NCBI GenBank assembly: GCA_963777695.1
Contig: CAVZRC010000003.1
Coordinates: forward strand, 1,860,001 to 1,924,000
From: CAVZRC01 sp963777695
GTDB taxonomy: Bacteria; Planctomycetota; Planctomycetia; Isosphaerales; Isosphaeraceae
Direction: 5' to 3'
Length of the DNA stretch: 64,000 nt
Below, in pieces: positions 40,286 to 48,426 of this stretch (within the stretch, counting starts at the first letter, position 1; every line of letters starts with the position of its first letter). The position numbers were made by a program, and so were the translations under genes. Under the pieces are notes generated by a model that ran no database searches, had not been told where the DNA came from, and was given only the letters and a program-made list of their open reading frames with translations.

Positions 40286-41833
40286 ATGGAACTTACCGCC
40301 TCGTTCGTCGATCTGCTACAGCAGTTCGCCCCCGTCTTCACCGCCCCCACCTATCGGACCTTCGTTGCCATCCTTGCCGGATGGGTCCTCTCCCAGCGGC
40401 ACCGATTCATCACCGAAGTCATCTTCTCCAGCGGCAATGTCGGCAACGGACATTGGTCGCGGTTCCATCGCTTCTTTAGCCATGCCGCCTGGGACATCGA
40501 TGCCTTCTCCCTGGCCTTGACCAAGCTGGTCCTGACCATCCTCGCCCCCGGCGCCCTCCTGATCTTCACCGTGGATGACACCCTCTGTCGCAAGCGCGGC
40601 TTGACCCTCTACGGCGTCGGCATGCATTACGACCCGCTCATCTCAAGTCGCTCCAAGAGATTGGTCAGTTGGGGACACGACTGGGTTGTGCTCTGTGTGA
40701 TTATTGTTCACCCCTCCTGGGCGCCCACCAAGGTCTTCGCCTTACCCATCGCCGCGCGGCTATACATCAACCGCCAGGGACTCACCAAGGGAAAGAAAAG
40801 CCGCGAGGAATCCTCCAAGGCCAAGGCCGCTCCCAAGGCCAAGACGAAGGCCGCTCCCAAGGCCAAGACGAAGGCCGCTCCCAAGGCCAAGACGAAGGCC
40901 GCTCCCAAGGCCAAGACGAAGGCCGCTCCCAAGGCCAAGACGAAGGCCGCGGCCGCTCCCGAGGCGAAAGCCAAGGCCGCTCCCAAGACGAAGGCCAAGG
41001 CCGAGACGAATTCCGATCATCGCACCCGACCGGAATTGGCCCTGGAGTTGATCCATCTGGTGGCCCGCTGGTTCGCCGATCATGAGATCCTCGTCCTCGG
41101 CGACAGCGCCTACGGCGGTCAGAGCATCCTCTCGCATCTGCCGACCAACGTCCATCTCATCAGCCGTGTCCATCCCAAGGCCGCGCTCTACCGACCGGCG
41201 CCCCCCAAGGCCCCGAGGACCAAAGGACGGCCGCGCAAGAAAGGAGATCGCCTGCCGGGCATGACCGAGTGGGCGGACGACTCGAACCGGCCCTGGACGC
41301 AACTCGTCTTCGACCAGTTCGGCTTGCATGCCGCCCTGGAGGTCAAGACGATGCAAGCCCTCTACTACAAATCGGGCGGGGACCGACTGCTGACGATCGT
41401 CCTGGTGCGCGACACGGAGGGGAAGCGTCCGGATCAGATGTTCTACAGTACGAAACGCGAATGGACGGCGCGTGAGATCCTGTCGGCCTATGCCCACCGT
41501 TGGGCGACCGAATGCACATTCGAGTATTGCAAGCAATTCTTGGGATTGGAGGATCCGGCGAATCGCCTCCCCAAGGCCGTCGAGCGGACCGCACCGATGG
41601 CGATGTTCATCTACAGCCTCGTGGTGGTTTGGTTCCATCGGACCGGTCATGAATCGGTGCGTTTCCCCGTCCGGCCCTGGTATCCGAAGAAGGCCGAACC
41701 GTCGTTCGCGGACATGTTGACGACCCTGAGGCGGCTGAGTTACGAGGAGAAAATCGAGGGATTGCTGACGGACCCGATATCGCTGAAAGCCTGGCTTTCC
41801 CAACTCACCGAGCTTCTCAGTCGCACGGGGTGA
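40286..41833 (+). CDS. DDE transposase with an internal Lys/Ala/Pro repeat
   Basis: A 515-residue transposase of the IS4 superfamily (IS701-like). The N-terminus has WVLSQRHRFITEVI and HWSRFHRFFS. Candidate catalytic residues are the first Asp in FTVDDTLCRK, the second in VLGDSAYGG, and the Glu in ATECTFEYCKQFLGLEDP near the end. Between the first two lies a linker of about 65 residues made of KAAPKAKT repeats, encoded by 24-bp tandem units. The linker is basic, resembles histone-H1-like tails, and is not part of the usual fold. The frame is intact, so the element may still move. The start at 40286 matches the family start. Confidence 0.88.
   Translation: MELTASFVDLLQQFAPVFTAPTYRTFVAILAGWVLSQRHRFITEVIFSSGNVGNGHWSRFHRFFSHAAWDIDAFSLALTKLVLTILAPGALLIFTVDDTLCRKRGLTLYGVGMHYDPLISSRSKRLVSWGHDWVVLCVIIVHPSWAPTKVFALPIAARLYINRQGLTKGKKSREESSKAKAAPKAKTKAAPKAKTKAAPKAKTKAAPKAKTKAAPKAKTKAAAAPEAKAKAAPKTKAKAETNSDHRTRPELALELIHLVARWFADHEILVLGDSAYGGQSILSHLPTNVHLISRVHPKAALYRPAPPKAPRTKGRPRKKGDRLPGMTEWADDSNRPWTQLVFDQFGLHAALEVKTMQALYYKSGGDRLLTIVLVRDTEGKRPDQMFYSTKREWTAREILSAYAHRWATECTFEYCKQFLGLEDPANRLPKAVERTAPMAMFIYSLVVVWFHRTGHESVRFPVRPWYPKKAEPSFADMLTTLRRLSYEEKIEGLLTDPISLKAWLSQLTELLSRTG
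40823..40942 (+). repeat. Five tandem 24-bp units in the transposase gene
   Basis: Five perfect copies of AAGGCCGCTCCCAAGGCCAA plus GACG run head to tail, followed by degenerate copies to about 41008. Each unit encodes KAAPKAKT. The unit length keeps the frame when copy number changes, so the locus may vary between copies. Confidence 0.95.
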
Positions 41834-41946
41834 TCCAGCCTTCCGCCGAGAATTCCCGGGCCACGCACGACATCGAGAACGATCAACCGGCGGGAATTTC
41901 AACCGCAGGACCGCTCGTGGTACGCTCTCAAATCGCGAAACTTGAA

Positions 41947-41996
41947 CTGAGTCTTCGCGCCTCATCCTCGTCGAGCTCAATCGAAACCGTCGCCAT
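41947..41996 (-). pseudogene. vapB-like antitoxin, 5' fragment
   Basis: The ATG at 41996, preceded by AAAGGGG, opens MATVSIELDEDEARRL, a typical ribbon-helix-helix antitoxin N-terminus, then runs into the insertion sequence and stops at once. The bases 41947-41951 are the target duplication. The gene's original promoter and ribosome-binding site remain on this side. Confidence 0.85.
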
Positions 41997-42093
41997 CGCG
42001 GTGCCCCTTTGATTCCATTTGATCGAGGAAGGCCCGGCATGTCCATGACCGGCCCGAAGGGCTCCCCAACTTGTGAACCGCTCCGCCGGTCCG

Positions 42094-42121
42094 GCTCCGG
42101 CCGCGTCCGGCTGGGCTCCGC
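42094..42121. repeat. 28-bp repeat beyond the 3' end of a caspase-FGE gene
   Basis: The 28 bases GCTCCGGCCGCGTCCGGCTG plus GGCTCCGC occur again, identical and in the same orientation, at 48328-48355, close to the 3' end of the paralogous caspase-FGE gene. The neighbouring 3' coding ends are also alike. Confidence 0.8.
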
Positions 42122-43816
42122 TCAGCGGCTGGACTGGACTAGGGCCAGGCGAAAACCCAGGTCGCTGTTCCGGTACTCCGGAGCGAACCCGCTGCGGTTC
42201 GCCGACCGGGCGTAGTGCGGCTCGCGGTTCCAGCCGCCGCCACGGCTCGCCCGCTCCAAGGTCTGCGAAGGCCCAGGCGGATCATCCGCTGGTGATTGCT
42301 TATAATAATCGGCGGCATACCCATCCGAGCACCATTCCCGGATGTTGCCGTGCATGTCGAACAGACCAAACCCGTTGGGCCGTTTCTGGCCCACCGGGTG
42401 CGTTCGGGACTCCGAGTTGCCTCCGAACCAGCCGTATTCGCCCAGGCTCGCCGCGTCGTCCCCGAACGAGTAGCGTGTCGGCGGTGCGACATTCCCGCGA
42501 CATGCGTATTCCCATTCCGCCTCGGTGGGCAAGCGATAGCCCGGACCGTTCCAGTCCGAGACCCGCACGTTGTCGCCGTCGATCCCGTAGAACGGCTTCC
42601 GGCCCTCGAGTTCGCTCAGCTTGTTGCAGAACTTGACTGCATCGAGCCAGGAAATCGACTCGACCGGGTGTCGCTCGGTGGACTGTCCCGCGACCCGGCT
42701 TTTGCTGCCGCCGGTCGATGAGAAGAAGCTTGGGTTATGACCCATGACGGCCTCGTACTGCGCCTGGGTGATCTCGTAGACGCCGAGGTAGAACGGACTG
42801 GTGATCCTCACGGGGTGCTGCGGCTTCTCGTCGGCATATGCATCGTTGTCGTTATCGGACGGCCCCATCAGGAACGTGCCGGCCGGGATCCGCTTGAGCT
42901 GGATCTGGCCAATGCGGGTCGTGATGAGTTCGGGAGCGATTGCCCGGCCCAGGTCCAGCAGCGTCACGCGACCGGTCTTGCCCAGCAGCTCGGGCATCTG
43001 CCGACGGCCGCGGCGATGGGAGACGAAGTCGGGCACCTTGTCCTGGGCGTATTCGGTCAAACTCAAGCAAGGAGACCTTGCCGTCGCGGTTGGTATCGGC
43101 GTCGCCCTTGAGGCCCTCGATGATGAAGTGGAAGAAGACGCCATGGCCAAGCTCGGCCTCCTCCCAGGCGACCTCGCCTTTCGAGCAGGAGAAGAGCGCC
43201 GCGACCGAGGCCGGCACGGGCGGCGGGGCGAACGGGATGGCACCTGTCTTCCCCTGCGTCGGGTTGTCGCGGCAGGCGTTGACGAGCATCACCTTGACCC
43301 CGGCCTGGCAGCGCTCCAGTTCGGCATAGAGCCTGTCCAGCGAGATCATCGTCTCGGTGTCGCGGATGTCGGCGTCCATCGGGCAGAAGAAGGCCGCGTC
43401 CTTCTCGATATCGTTGCCGGTCTCGTCCTTGACTTTCACGCGTCGAGTCAGCCCGTGGCCGACCAGGGCGACGATCAGGCTGTCGCGGGGCTTGCGGTCG
43501 GCGACCAGCAGCCGGAATTCCTTGAGGATGTTCTTGCCCAGCGGCAAAAACCGGGGGTTGTCATTGGAGCCCTTTTCCAGCGTCAGGACGCGGACGTGCT
43601 CGGGGCGGTAGCCCGAGTCGAGCAGCAGCCTGGCGAGCTGGTCGACGTTGCGCCGGGGAACGGCAGCGAGGAGAAACCGCTGCCGTCGTCGTACTTGTTG
43701 ACTCCCACCAATAGTGCGAGCTTCTTCCCGGTTTCCTGGGCGACGGAGGGTGGTGCGGTCAGGCCCAGCAACAGGCCGATCGCGGCAAGGCACGATCCGG
43801 GGCGGATGCGAGACAT
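42122..43816 (-). pseudogene. Secreted caspase-like/FGE-sulfatase protein, two inferred frameshifts
   Basis: A signal peptide (CLAAIGLLLGLTAPPSVAQ) leads to a C14 caspase-like domain: KKLALLVGVNKYDD, the catalytic His in VALVGHGLTR and Cys in LVNACRDNP, then FSCSKGEVAWE. A C-terminal FGE-sulfatase domain follows (RIPAGTFLMG, ESISWLDAVKFCNKL, YRLPTEAEWEYACRG, NIREWCSDGY, GGGWNREPHYARSA). Frame switches are inferred near 43655 (one C missing; LPFPRRNVDQL restored, as in the intact paralogue's LPFPRRDIEDL) and near 43060 (one T extra; VSLLELTEYAQDKV restored). The start at 43816 has CAGGAG upstream. The paralogue at 48427-50226 is intact. Confidence 0.85.
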
Positions 43817-43881
43817 GCAGGCGACTCCTGAAGACGAACGGCGGCGGTCGCGGGGGATCGATGAGACGGTCATCGCCGACA

Positions 43882-45147
43882 TCACTTATCGTAACGCACG
43901 GTCACCGCGGCGCGGAGGACGCCGATGTGTCGCTTGACCGTCTTGTACGGGGCGTCGATCGGTGCGCCGGGGACGATCTCCGTGGCCTGATTGGTGATCG
44001 GCTCATCATTGGGCTTCTGACTGTCCTTCTCCCAGGCCGCGGCGAACGTCACCGTGATCGAGCCGATCTTGGCCGGGTTCTTCAGGAACGCCGCCTTGGG
44101 ATGGTCCTTCGGCAGGTCGGAGACCAGGAAGACGCGCGAGGTCTTCGCGTTCTGGAACCAGCCCAGGATGTCGCCGAAGGAATGGGCGCCGATCACGACG
44201 TGCTCGTTCTTGCCCGCCTTGTCGTCGCGGAAGGTGAACATGCTCAGGCCGTCGATGGCGACCGTCGAGGCGACGTCGTGATCCGCCTCGTTGATGATCC
44301 GGACGGCGACCACCTCGCCGGGCTCGACCTTGAGGAAGGGGAAGCCCTGGCGTTCCTTCACGTCGCGGGGATGGAACGCCGCGCGGGGCGGGCTCGTGCT
44401 ACTATCGCCGGTAGACTTCGCGACCAGCATCTCGATCGCGTAGGGGGCCCCCTTGGGACGGACCCTGGGGCCGTCGATCTCGAACAGGCCGGGCTTGTTG
44501 TCGAGGCCGTCGAGGACCTTCTTGTCGTTCTCGCCCGCCGGGGCGGACGGGGGCAGGAAGACCGTGCCGCCGCCGAGTACCTGGACGTCGGCGGGATTCG
44601 TTACGCGCGGCTGGTGCTCCAGGTCGAGGTCTCTCTCCGAGTCGAGCAGGACCTTGCCGTTGCGCCGCCGGACCTGGAACGCGATCCTGGCCACGGCGAA
44701 GCCCTGGCGGCGGCCGTCGGTCTCGGCCTCGCCGACCGCGTACGTGCCGGTGAACTGGAGATCGGACTTCAACGCCGGCTCCAGGCCGTGGGCGCGGAGT
44801 TGCTCGATCAGCTTGTCGGTCACCCCGGCGCCCGAGGTGTGGGTGAGGTCGCCGGTGTCGGTGATCGCGTTGACGACGAGCTCCTTGGCCCCCTGCGCCT
44901 TGACCACCTTGGCGACGACGCGGGCGATGTCGGACACGGCCTGGTCCAGGGTCAGGTCGTGCGCCGTGTCGGTCTCCGTCGCCGGGGCGCGGGTGGTCAG
45001 AATGGCGGCGACGAGGATCAGGGCCGCGGCCACCCTCGGAAAGACTCGGTCCCGCGGGAGTCCCGCCCCGATCGCAAGACCGGCTGAAGCCGGAACTCCA
45101 ACTCGGGAAAGACTCAGTGCCGCTGGAGTTCCGCCTTCACGCGGCAT
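43882..45147 (-). CDS. Secreted protein of unknown function
   Basis: About 420 residues with a hydrophobic signal-like stretch (VAAALILVAAILTTRAPATE). The N-terminal half has FAVARIAFQVRRRNGKVLLDSERDLDLE; the C-terminal half has a beta-rich block (FPFLKVEPGEVVAVRIINEADHD) and SFGDILGWFQN. No family is recognised. The start is uncertain: ATG at 45147 gives a 38-residue lead made partly of a dispersed repeat, while GTG at 45033 gives a short signal peptide without basic residues. The 34-bp repeat copies at 45069 and 45155 suggest that repeat insertion altered the 5' end. It is downstream of the di-heme gene and upstream of the caspase-FGE gene, all on one strand. Confidence 0.6.
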   Translation of the reverse strand: MPREGGTPAALSLSRVGVPASAGLAIGAGLPRDRVFPRVAAALILVAAILTTRAPATETDTAHDLTLDQAVSDIARVVAKVVKAQGAKELVVNAITDTGDLTHTSGAGVTDKLIEQLRAHGLEPALKSDLQFTGTYAVGEAETDGRRQGFAVARIAFQVRRRNGKVLLDSERDLDLEHQPRVTNPADVQVLGGGTVFLPPSAPAGENDKKVLDGLDNKPGLFEIDGPRVRPKGAPYAIEMLVAKSTGDSSTSPPRAAFHPRDVKERQGFPFLKVEPGEVVAVRIINEADHDVASTVAIDGLSMFTFRDDKAGKNEHVVIGAHSFGDILGWFQNAKTSRVFLVSDLPKDHPKAAFLKNPAKIGSITVTFAAAWEKDSQKPNDEPITNQATEIVPGAPIDAPYKTVKRHIGVLRAAVTVRYDK

Positions 45148-45188
45148 CTTTTCGCGATCGCAAGACCGGCTGAAGCCGGAACTCCAAC
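45069..45188. repeat. 34-bp direct repeat pair with an inverted partial copy between
   Basis: The 34-bp sequence CGATCGCAAGACCGGCTGAA (and 14 more bases) occurs identically at 45069-45102 and 45155-45188. Between them, CTGGAGTTCCGCCTTCACG is a degraded inverted copy of the same unit. The structure lies at the 5' end of the secreted-protein gene. Confidence 0.85.
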
Positions 45189-45326
45189 GATCCGATGTCG
45201 CCGGTCTCCGCGGCGACCTCAAGATCTTCTCAACAGTCGTCGTCGGACCCGAATCCAAACGGTAAGGCATCATGTGTAGGCTCCAGGATTCGATAAAATC
45301 TTGAATCTGCCGTGAGACCCGCACGG

Positions 45327-47119
45327 TCAAAGCTTGGTGTTGGGGCCCCTGCCGAATTCGGTGGCGACGCGGTGGAACAGGGACAGCTCCGGGTCATCCT
45401 CCCAGAGCTCGCGCTTGAGGGCGTGGGCGTCGAGCAAGGGGCCGAGGCCGAATTCCTGGAGCCTGGGGTTGCCGCGGATCGCCGCCTTGAGCGCCTCGAC
45501 GTCCGGCAGCCCCAGCTCGGCGGCGACGGCCTCGGGGGTGAGGTCCCTGGCATAGAGCCGGGCCACGTCGCCGATCGGCTCGTTGATCCGCCGGACCAGC
45601 TCGCGGATGTCGGCTTTGACCAGGTCGCCGGACCGGAGGAAACCGCCGATCGCCTTGTCGAGCCCGACGAGGAACCGGTCCTCATCCCCGGCCAGGAGTT
45701 CATCCATTTTCTCCGGCGTTTCATAGAGCTCGCCGACCTTTTTCCGGGCTCTCGCGAAGACCGCCGCGTGCGCGGCGATCTCGTCGCGAAATGGCTTCAT
45801 GCCGCTCGCGTGGCAGGCCAGGCACGACAGGCCGTTGACGATCTCGGGAGAACCGGCGGCCTCGCTCCGGTCGCTGACGATCCCCACGGGAGCCGGCGCA
45901 TCGAGGCGATTGTCCTTGGCGTCGGCCAGCATGTAGCCCTGGAGGCCGTTGGGGAGATGGAAGATCACCTCGCCGCCGGCCTGCTCGAACGCCTGATCGG
46001 CGAACGCGTTGCCCGGGAACTTCGGACCGAGCGGGTTCAGGACGAGGTTGCCGGTCCCCGCACTGGTCTTGAAGTCGTAGCTCCGCCAGTAGGCGCCGAA
46101 GGGGGTCCGGTGCCGCTCGACCAGCCGGTTGTGCCGGGAGACGCCGCTGGCGATCAGGCCCGCGCGGCGGAGGGTCGCGTCGTTGAAGTTCTTCTCCAGG
46201 TGGACACCCAGCTTCTCGACCTCCAGCTCCTTGAGAGTGGTCGGGAGTTTGAGGAGCCGGTCGTAGAGGGGCGGCCGGGACGCCGTGGCGACGAGCCAGT
46301 CGCCGTGCACGACCGGCAGCCGGGTGCCGGCGAGCTTGACGATCTCCTTCTCGACCTCGAGCAGCGACTCATCCTCGTTGTGGAGCACGCCATAGGGATA
46401 CGCCTTCTCGATGAGGTCCCAGTCGCGCGACTCCCAGCCGTAGGCGCGCAGGTCGAAGTTGAGGATGACGGCTGGCCCCGCATCGATCGGTCTCGGGACC
46501 GCGATCTCCTGCTGCCAGCTCAGGCTGTTGAGCAGCTTCGAGATCGCCGCGCGGTGGACCCGAATCGTTTCATCCGCGATCGTTGGGTTGTTGTGCAGAT
46601 GGGCCAGGGTGATGTAACGCTGGAACGGGCGGTCGGCCGGTTTGATCGTGTCGCGGAGGTGGCCGCGGATGGCCGTGAGCGCGGTCGCGTCGTCGATGAA
46701 CGCGGGCGTTCGCCCTATTGCTTTCGGGAAAGGGGCGCCTGCCTGGATCCACCGCTCCAGGATCTTCCGCTCCTCGTCGCGGGGCTTCTTCTCGGCGTCC
46801 TCGGTCGGCATCCGATAGGGAGACTTGCCGGCCATGATCCAGACGAGCGAGCTGTCGGGATCACCCGGCACGACGAACGGCTTCCGTTTCGGGTCCCCCG
46901 GCTTGGCCAGGAGGACCCGGGGATCGAGTACGTCGGTCAGCCGGGTGCCCTGGTCGTTGGGGCCGCCGTGGCAGTCGTAGCAGTAGGTGCGCAAGAACGC
47001 CCGGGCACGGTCGGCCAGCGGAGCGTTGGCGTCCTGGCCGTCGCCGATGACGCGAAGCCGCCGCATAGCAAGGCCCCTAGCACGATGTGAAGCCGCGAGA
47101 TCCGTCGAAGCCGGTACAT
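45327..47119 (-). CDS. Secreted di-heme cytochrome-c-like protein, with a frameshift after the signal peptide
   Basis: The signal peptide MYRLRRISRLHIVLGALLCG begins at 47119 with AGGGGA upstream. The mature protein has a heme-binding CYDCH near its N-terminus, GDPDSSLVWIM, the MPTEDAEKKPRDEER segment typical of planctomycete cytochrome proteins, and a second heme motif CLACH. The C-terminal part is helical. The signal peptide and mature part are in different frames: SSATA continues as QDANAPLADRARAFL if one C is restored near 47036. Without that, translation would begin near 47066 and produce an unexported protein. It probably transfers electrons in the periplasm. The next gene downstream encodes the unknown secreted protein. 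Confidence 0.82.
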
Positions 47120-47395
47120 GGCCTGTCCCCTCCCCTCGGACGTGGGTCGAATCATCGAGCGCGGTCCGCGCCGTCGCGGGGAAATCGTCACCCCGGGGAT
47201 AGGATACCGAGGTGTCCCCGGCATGGAGAACGATCGACCGTCGGGATTCTTCCCGGTGGGCTGTCGGATTTTTTCCGGCGCGACCGGAAATATTGCCGGT
47301 CCGTGTCGGTCAGGCCGGATGGGGAAAGGCCGGGCTCGAGTGGGATGAAGGCGCGTCGTCGCGGGGAGGCCGGGATATGATGTCGCGACTCGACC

Positions 47396-48289
47396 TCATG
47401 CCGATGGATCGACTGCGGAGAGCAGTTCGTCCCAGGTCGCGACGTCCGGGATGTGGTCCTGCAGGGAATGCAGGTGATCCAGATTCGCAATCGACGCGAT
47501 CTGGGCCTCGACCCGCCCTTCGGGCGCCCCGAACTTCTTGCGGCCCTGGCGCAGCAAGGTCTTCCGTGCTTCCTCGACGAAGCCTTTGGTCTCACCCTTC
47601 CGGAGGATGCCCTGATAGACCGACGACTCTTCGATCCCTTCGATCCCGAACAACATGGTGGATACCCCCTCGATGAACGCGTTAACCTGCTCTTCCGTGT
47701 AGCGGAGACCCATCAGGATGCGGGTCGCGTTCCACAGCGTCGCCGCCTGTTCGGGATCGGACTCCCGCGCCAGCCGATCCGAGATCGCCAGGAGCACTTC
47801 GGGGACCCGCTCCTCCGCGACGTCGGAGACCGGGGCCAGCGGCAGGACCGGCAAGCCCGCGGCGAGGATCTCCTGCACCGGCTGCTCCCAGACCCTCACG
47901 ACATCATACCGGAACGAGTCGTAGACGTCTCCATGGCGATCCTTCTGCTCGAAGACACCATCCAGCTCCGGGCCATCGGCCGCCGGTCGCAACAAGATGA
48001 TCGTCGAATGGACAGGGACCTTGAAACCGTGTCGTATGATCGTGCTGTACCAATGCGCGCGCTCGGGCAGGTCGAGGTTCCGACCCGCCTGGAGCTCGAC
48101 ATGCTCGATCCAGGGATCGGGTTCGTCCACCCAGAGGACTTTGTCGGCCTCGGCGGTGACGGTCGAGATGTTCGAGTCGATCACCCGGACGAGCGCCGGA
48201 TCGACGACGGGGATGTGCAAGAATCGGAGCCAGGCCGCCGGCTCCAGCTCGATCAGCTTCCGCATCGTCGCGTCGAACGGCTTGGACAT
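47396..48289 (-). CDS. Rpn/PD-(D/E)XK-type putative nuclease (transposase-like family)
   Basis: A 297-residue protein that resembles the Rpn/COG5464-like recombination-promoting nucleases. The start MSKPFDATMRKLIE is followed by an acidic core, VDEPDPWIEHVELQAG, that fits a D...ExQ active site, then STIILLRPAADGPELDG and a helical C-terminus (FVEEARKTLLRQGRKKFG). These proteins are often present in many copies in planctomycetes and cyanobacteria. The start at 48289 is set by homology; upstream in-frame codons overlap the repeat at 48328. It may act in DNA cleavage or recombination; no partner gene is evident. Confidence 0.75.
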   Translation of the reverse strand: MSKPFDATMRKLIELEPAAWLRFLHIPVVDPALVRVIDSNISTVTAEADKVLWVDEPDPWIEHVELQAGRNLDLPERAHWYSTIIRHGFKVPVHSTIILLRPAADGPELDGVFEQKDRHGDVYDSFRYDVVRVWEQPVQEILAAGLPVLPLAPVSDVAEERVPEVLLAISDRLARESDPEQAATLWNATRILMGLRYTEEQVNAFIEGVSTMLFGIEGIEESSVYQGILRKGETKGFVEEARKTLLRQGRKKFGAPEGRVEAQIASIANLDHLHSLQDHIPDVATWDELLSAVDPSA

Positions 48290-48426
48290 CGGCAACACCT
48301 TCCGCGGCCAGGCCCTCCGCCGATCACGCTCCGGCCGCGTCCGGCTGGGCTCCGCCCTGCGGCTCCGCCGCACCGCCGGCCGGACCAGATCCAGACCGGC
48401 TACGGTTGCCTCCAACCCACTTGAGC

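Larger units (their letters stand above)
40161..41946 (+). mobile_element. 1786-bp insertion sequence (IS4/IS701-like) inside the antitoxin gene
   Basis: Ends are defined by inverted repeats: TTCAAGTTTCGC at 40161-40172 and its reverse complement at 41935-41946, with weaker similarity further in (TTTTGAGGGG against TTTGAGAGCG). The 5-bp sequence CTGAG flanks both ends (40156-40160 and 41947-41951) as a target-site duplication. Removing the element and one CTGAG restores a complete antitoxin frame, which proves insertion into a formerly intact gene. It carries a single transposase gene. Confidence 0.93.

Noticed and set aside
40823..41008. 24-bp repeats as a CRISPR array
   Set aside because: The repeats are directly adjacent with no spacers and are translated in frame inside the transposase.
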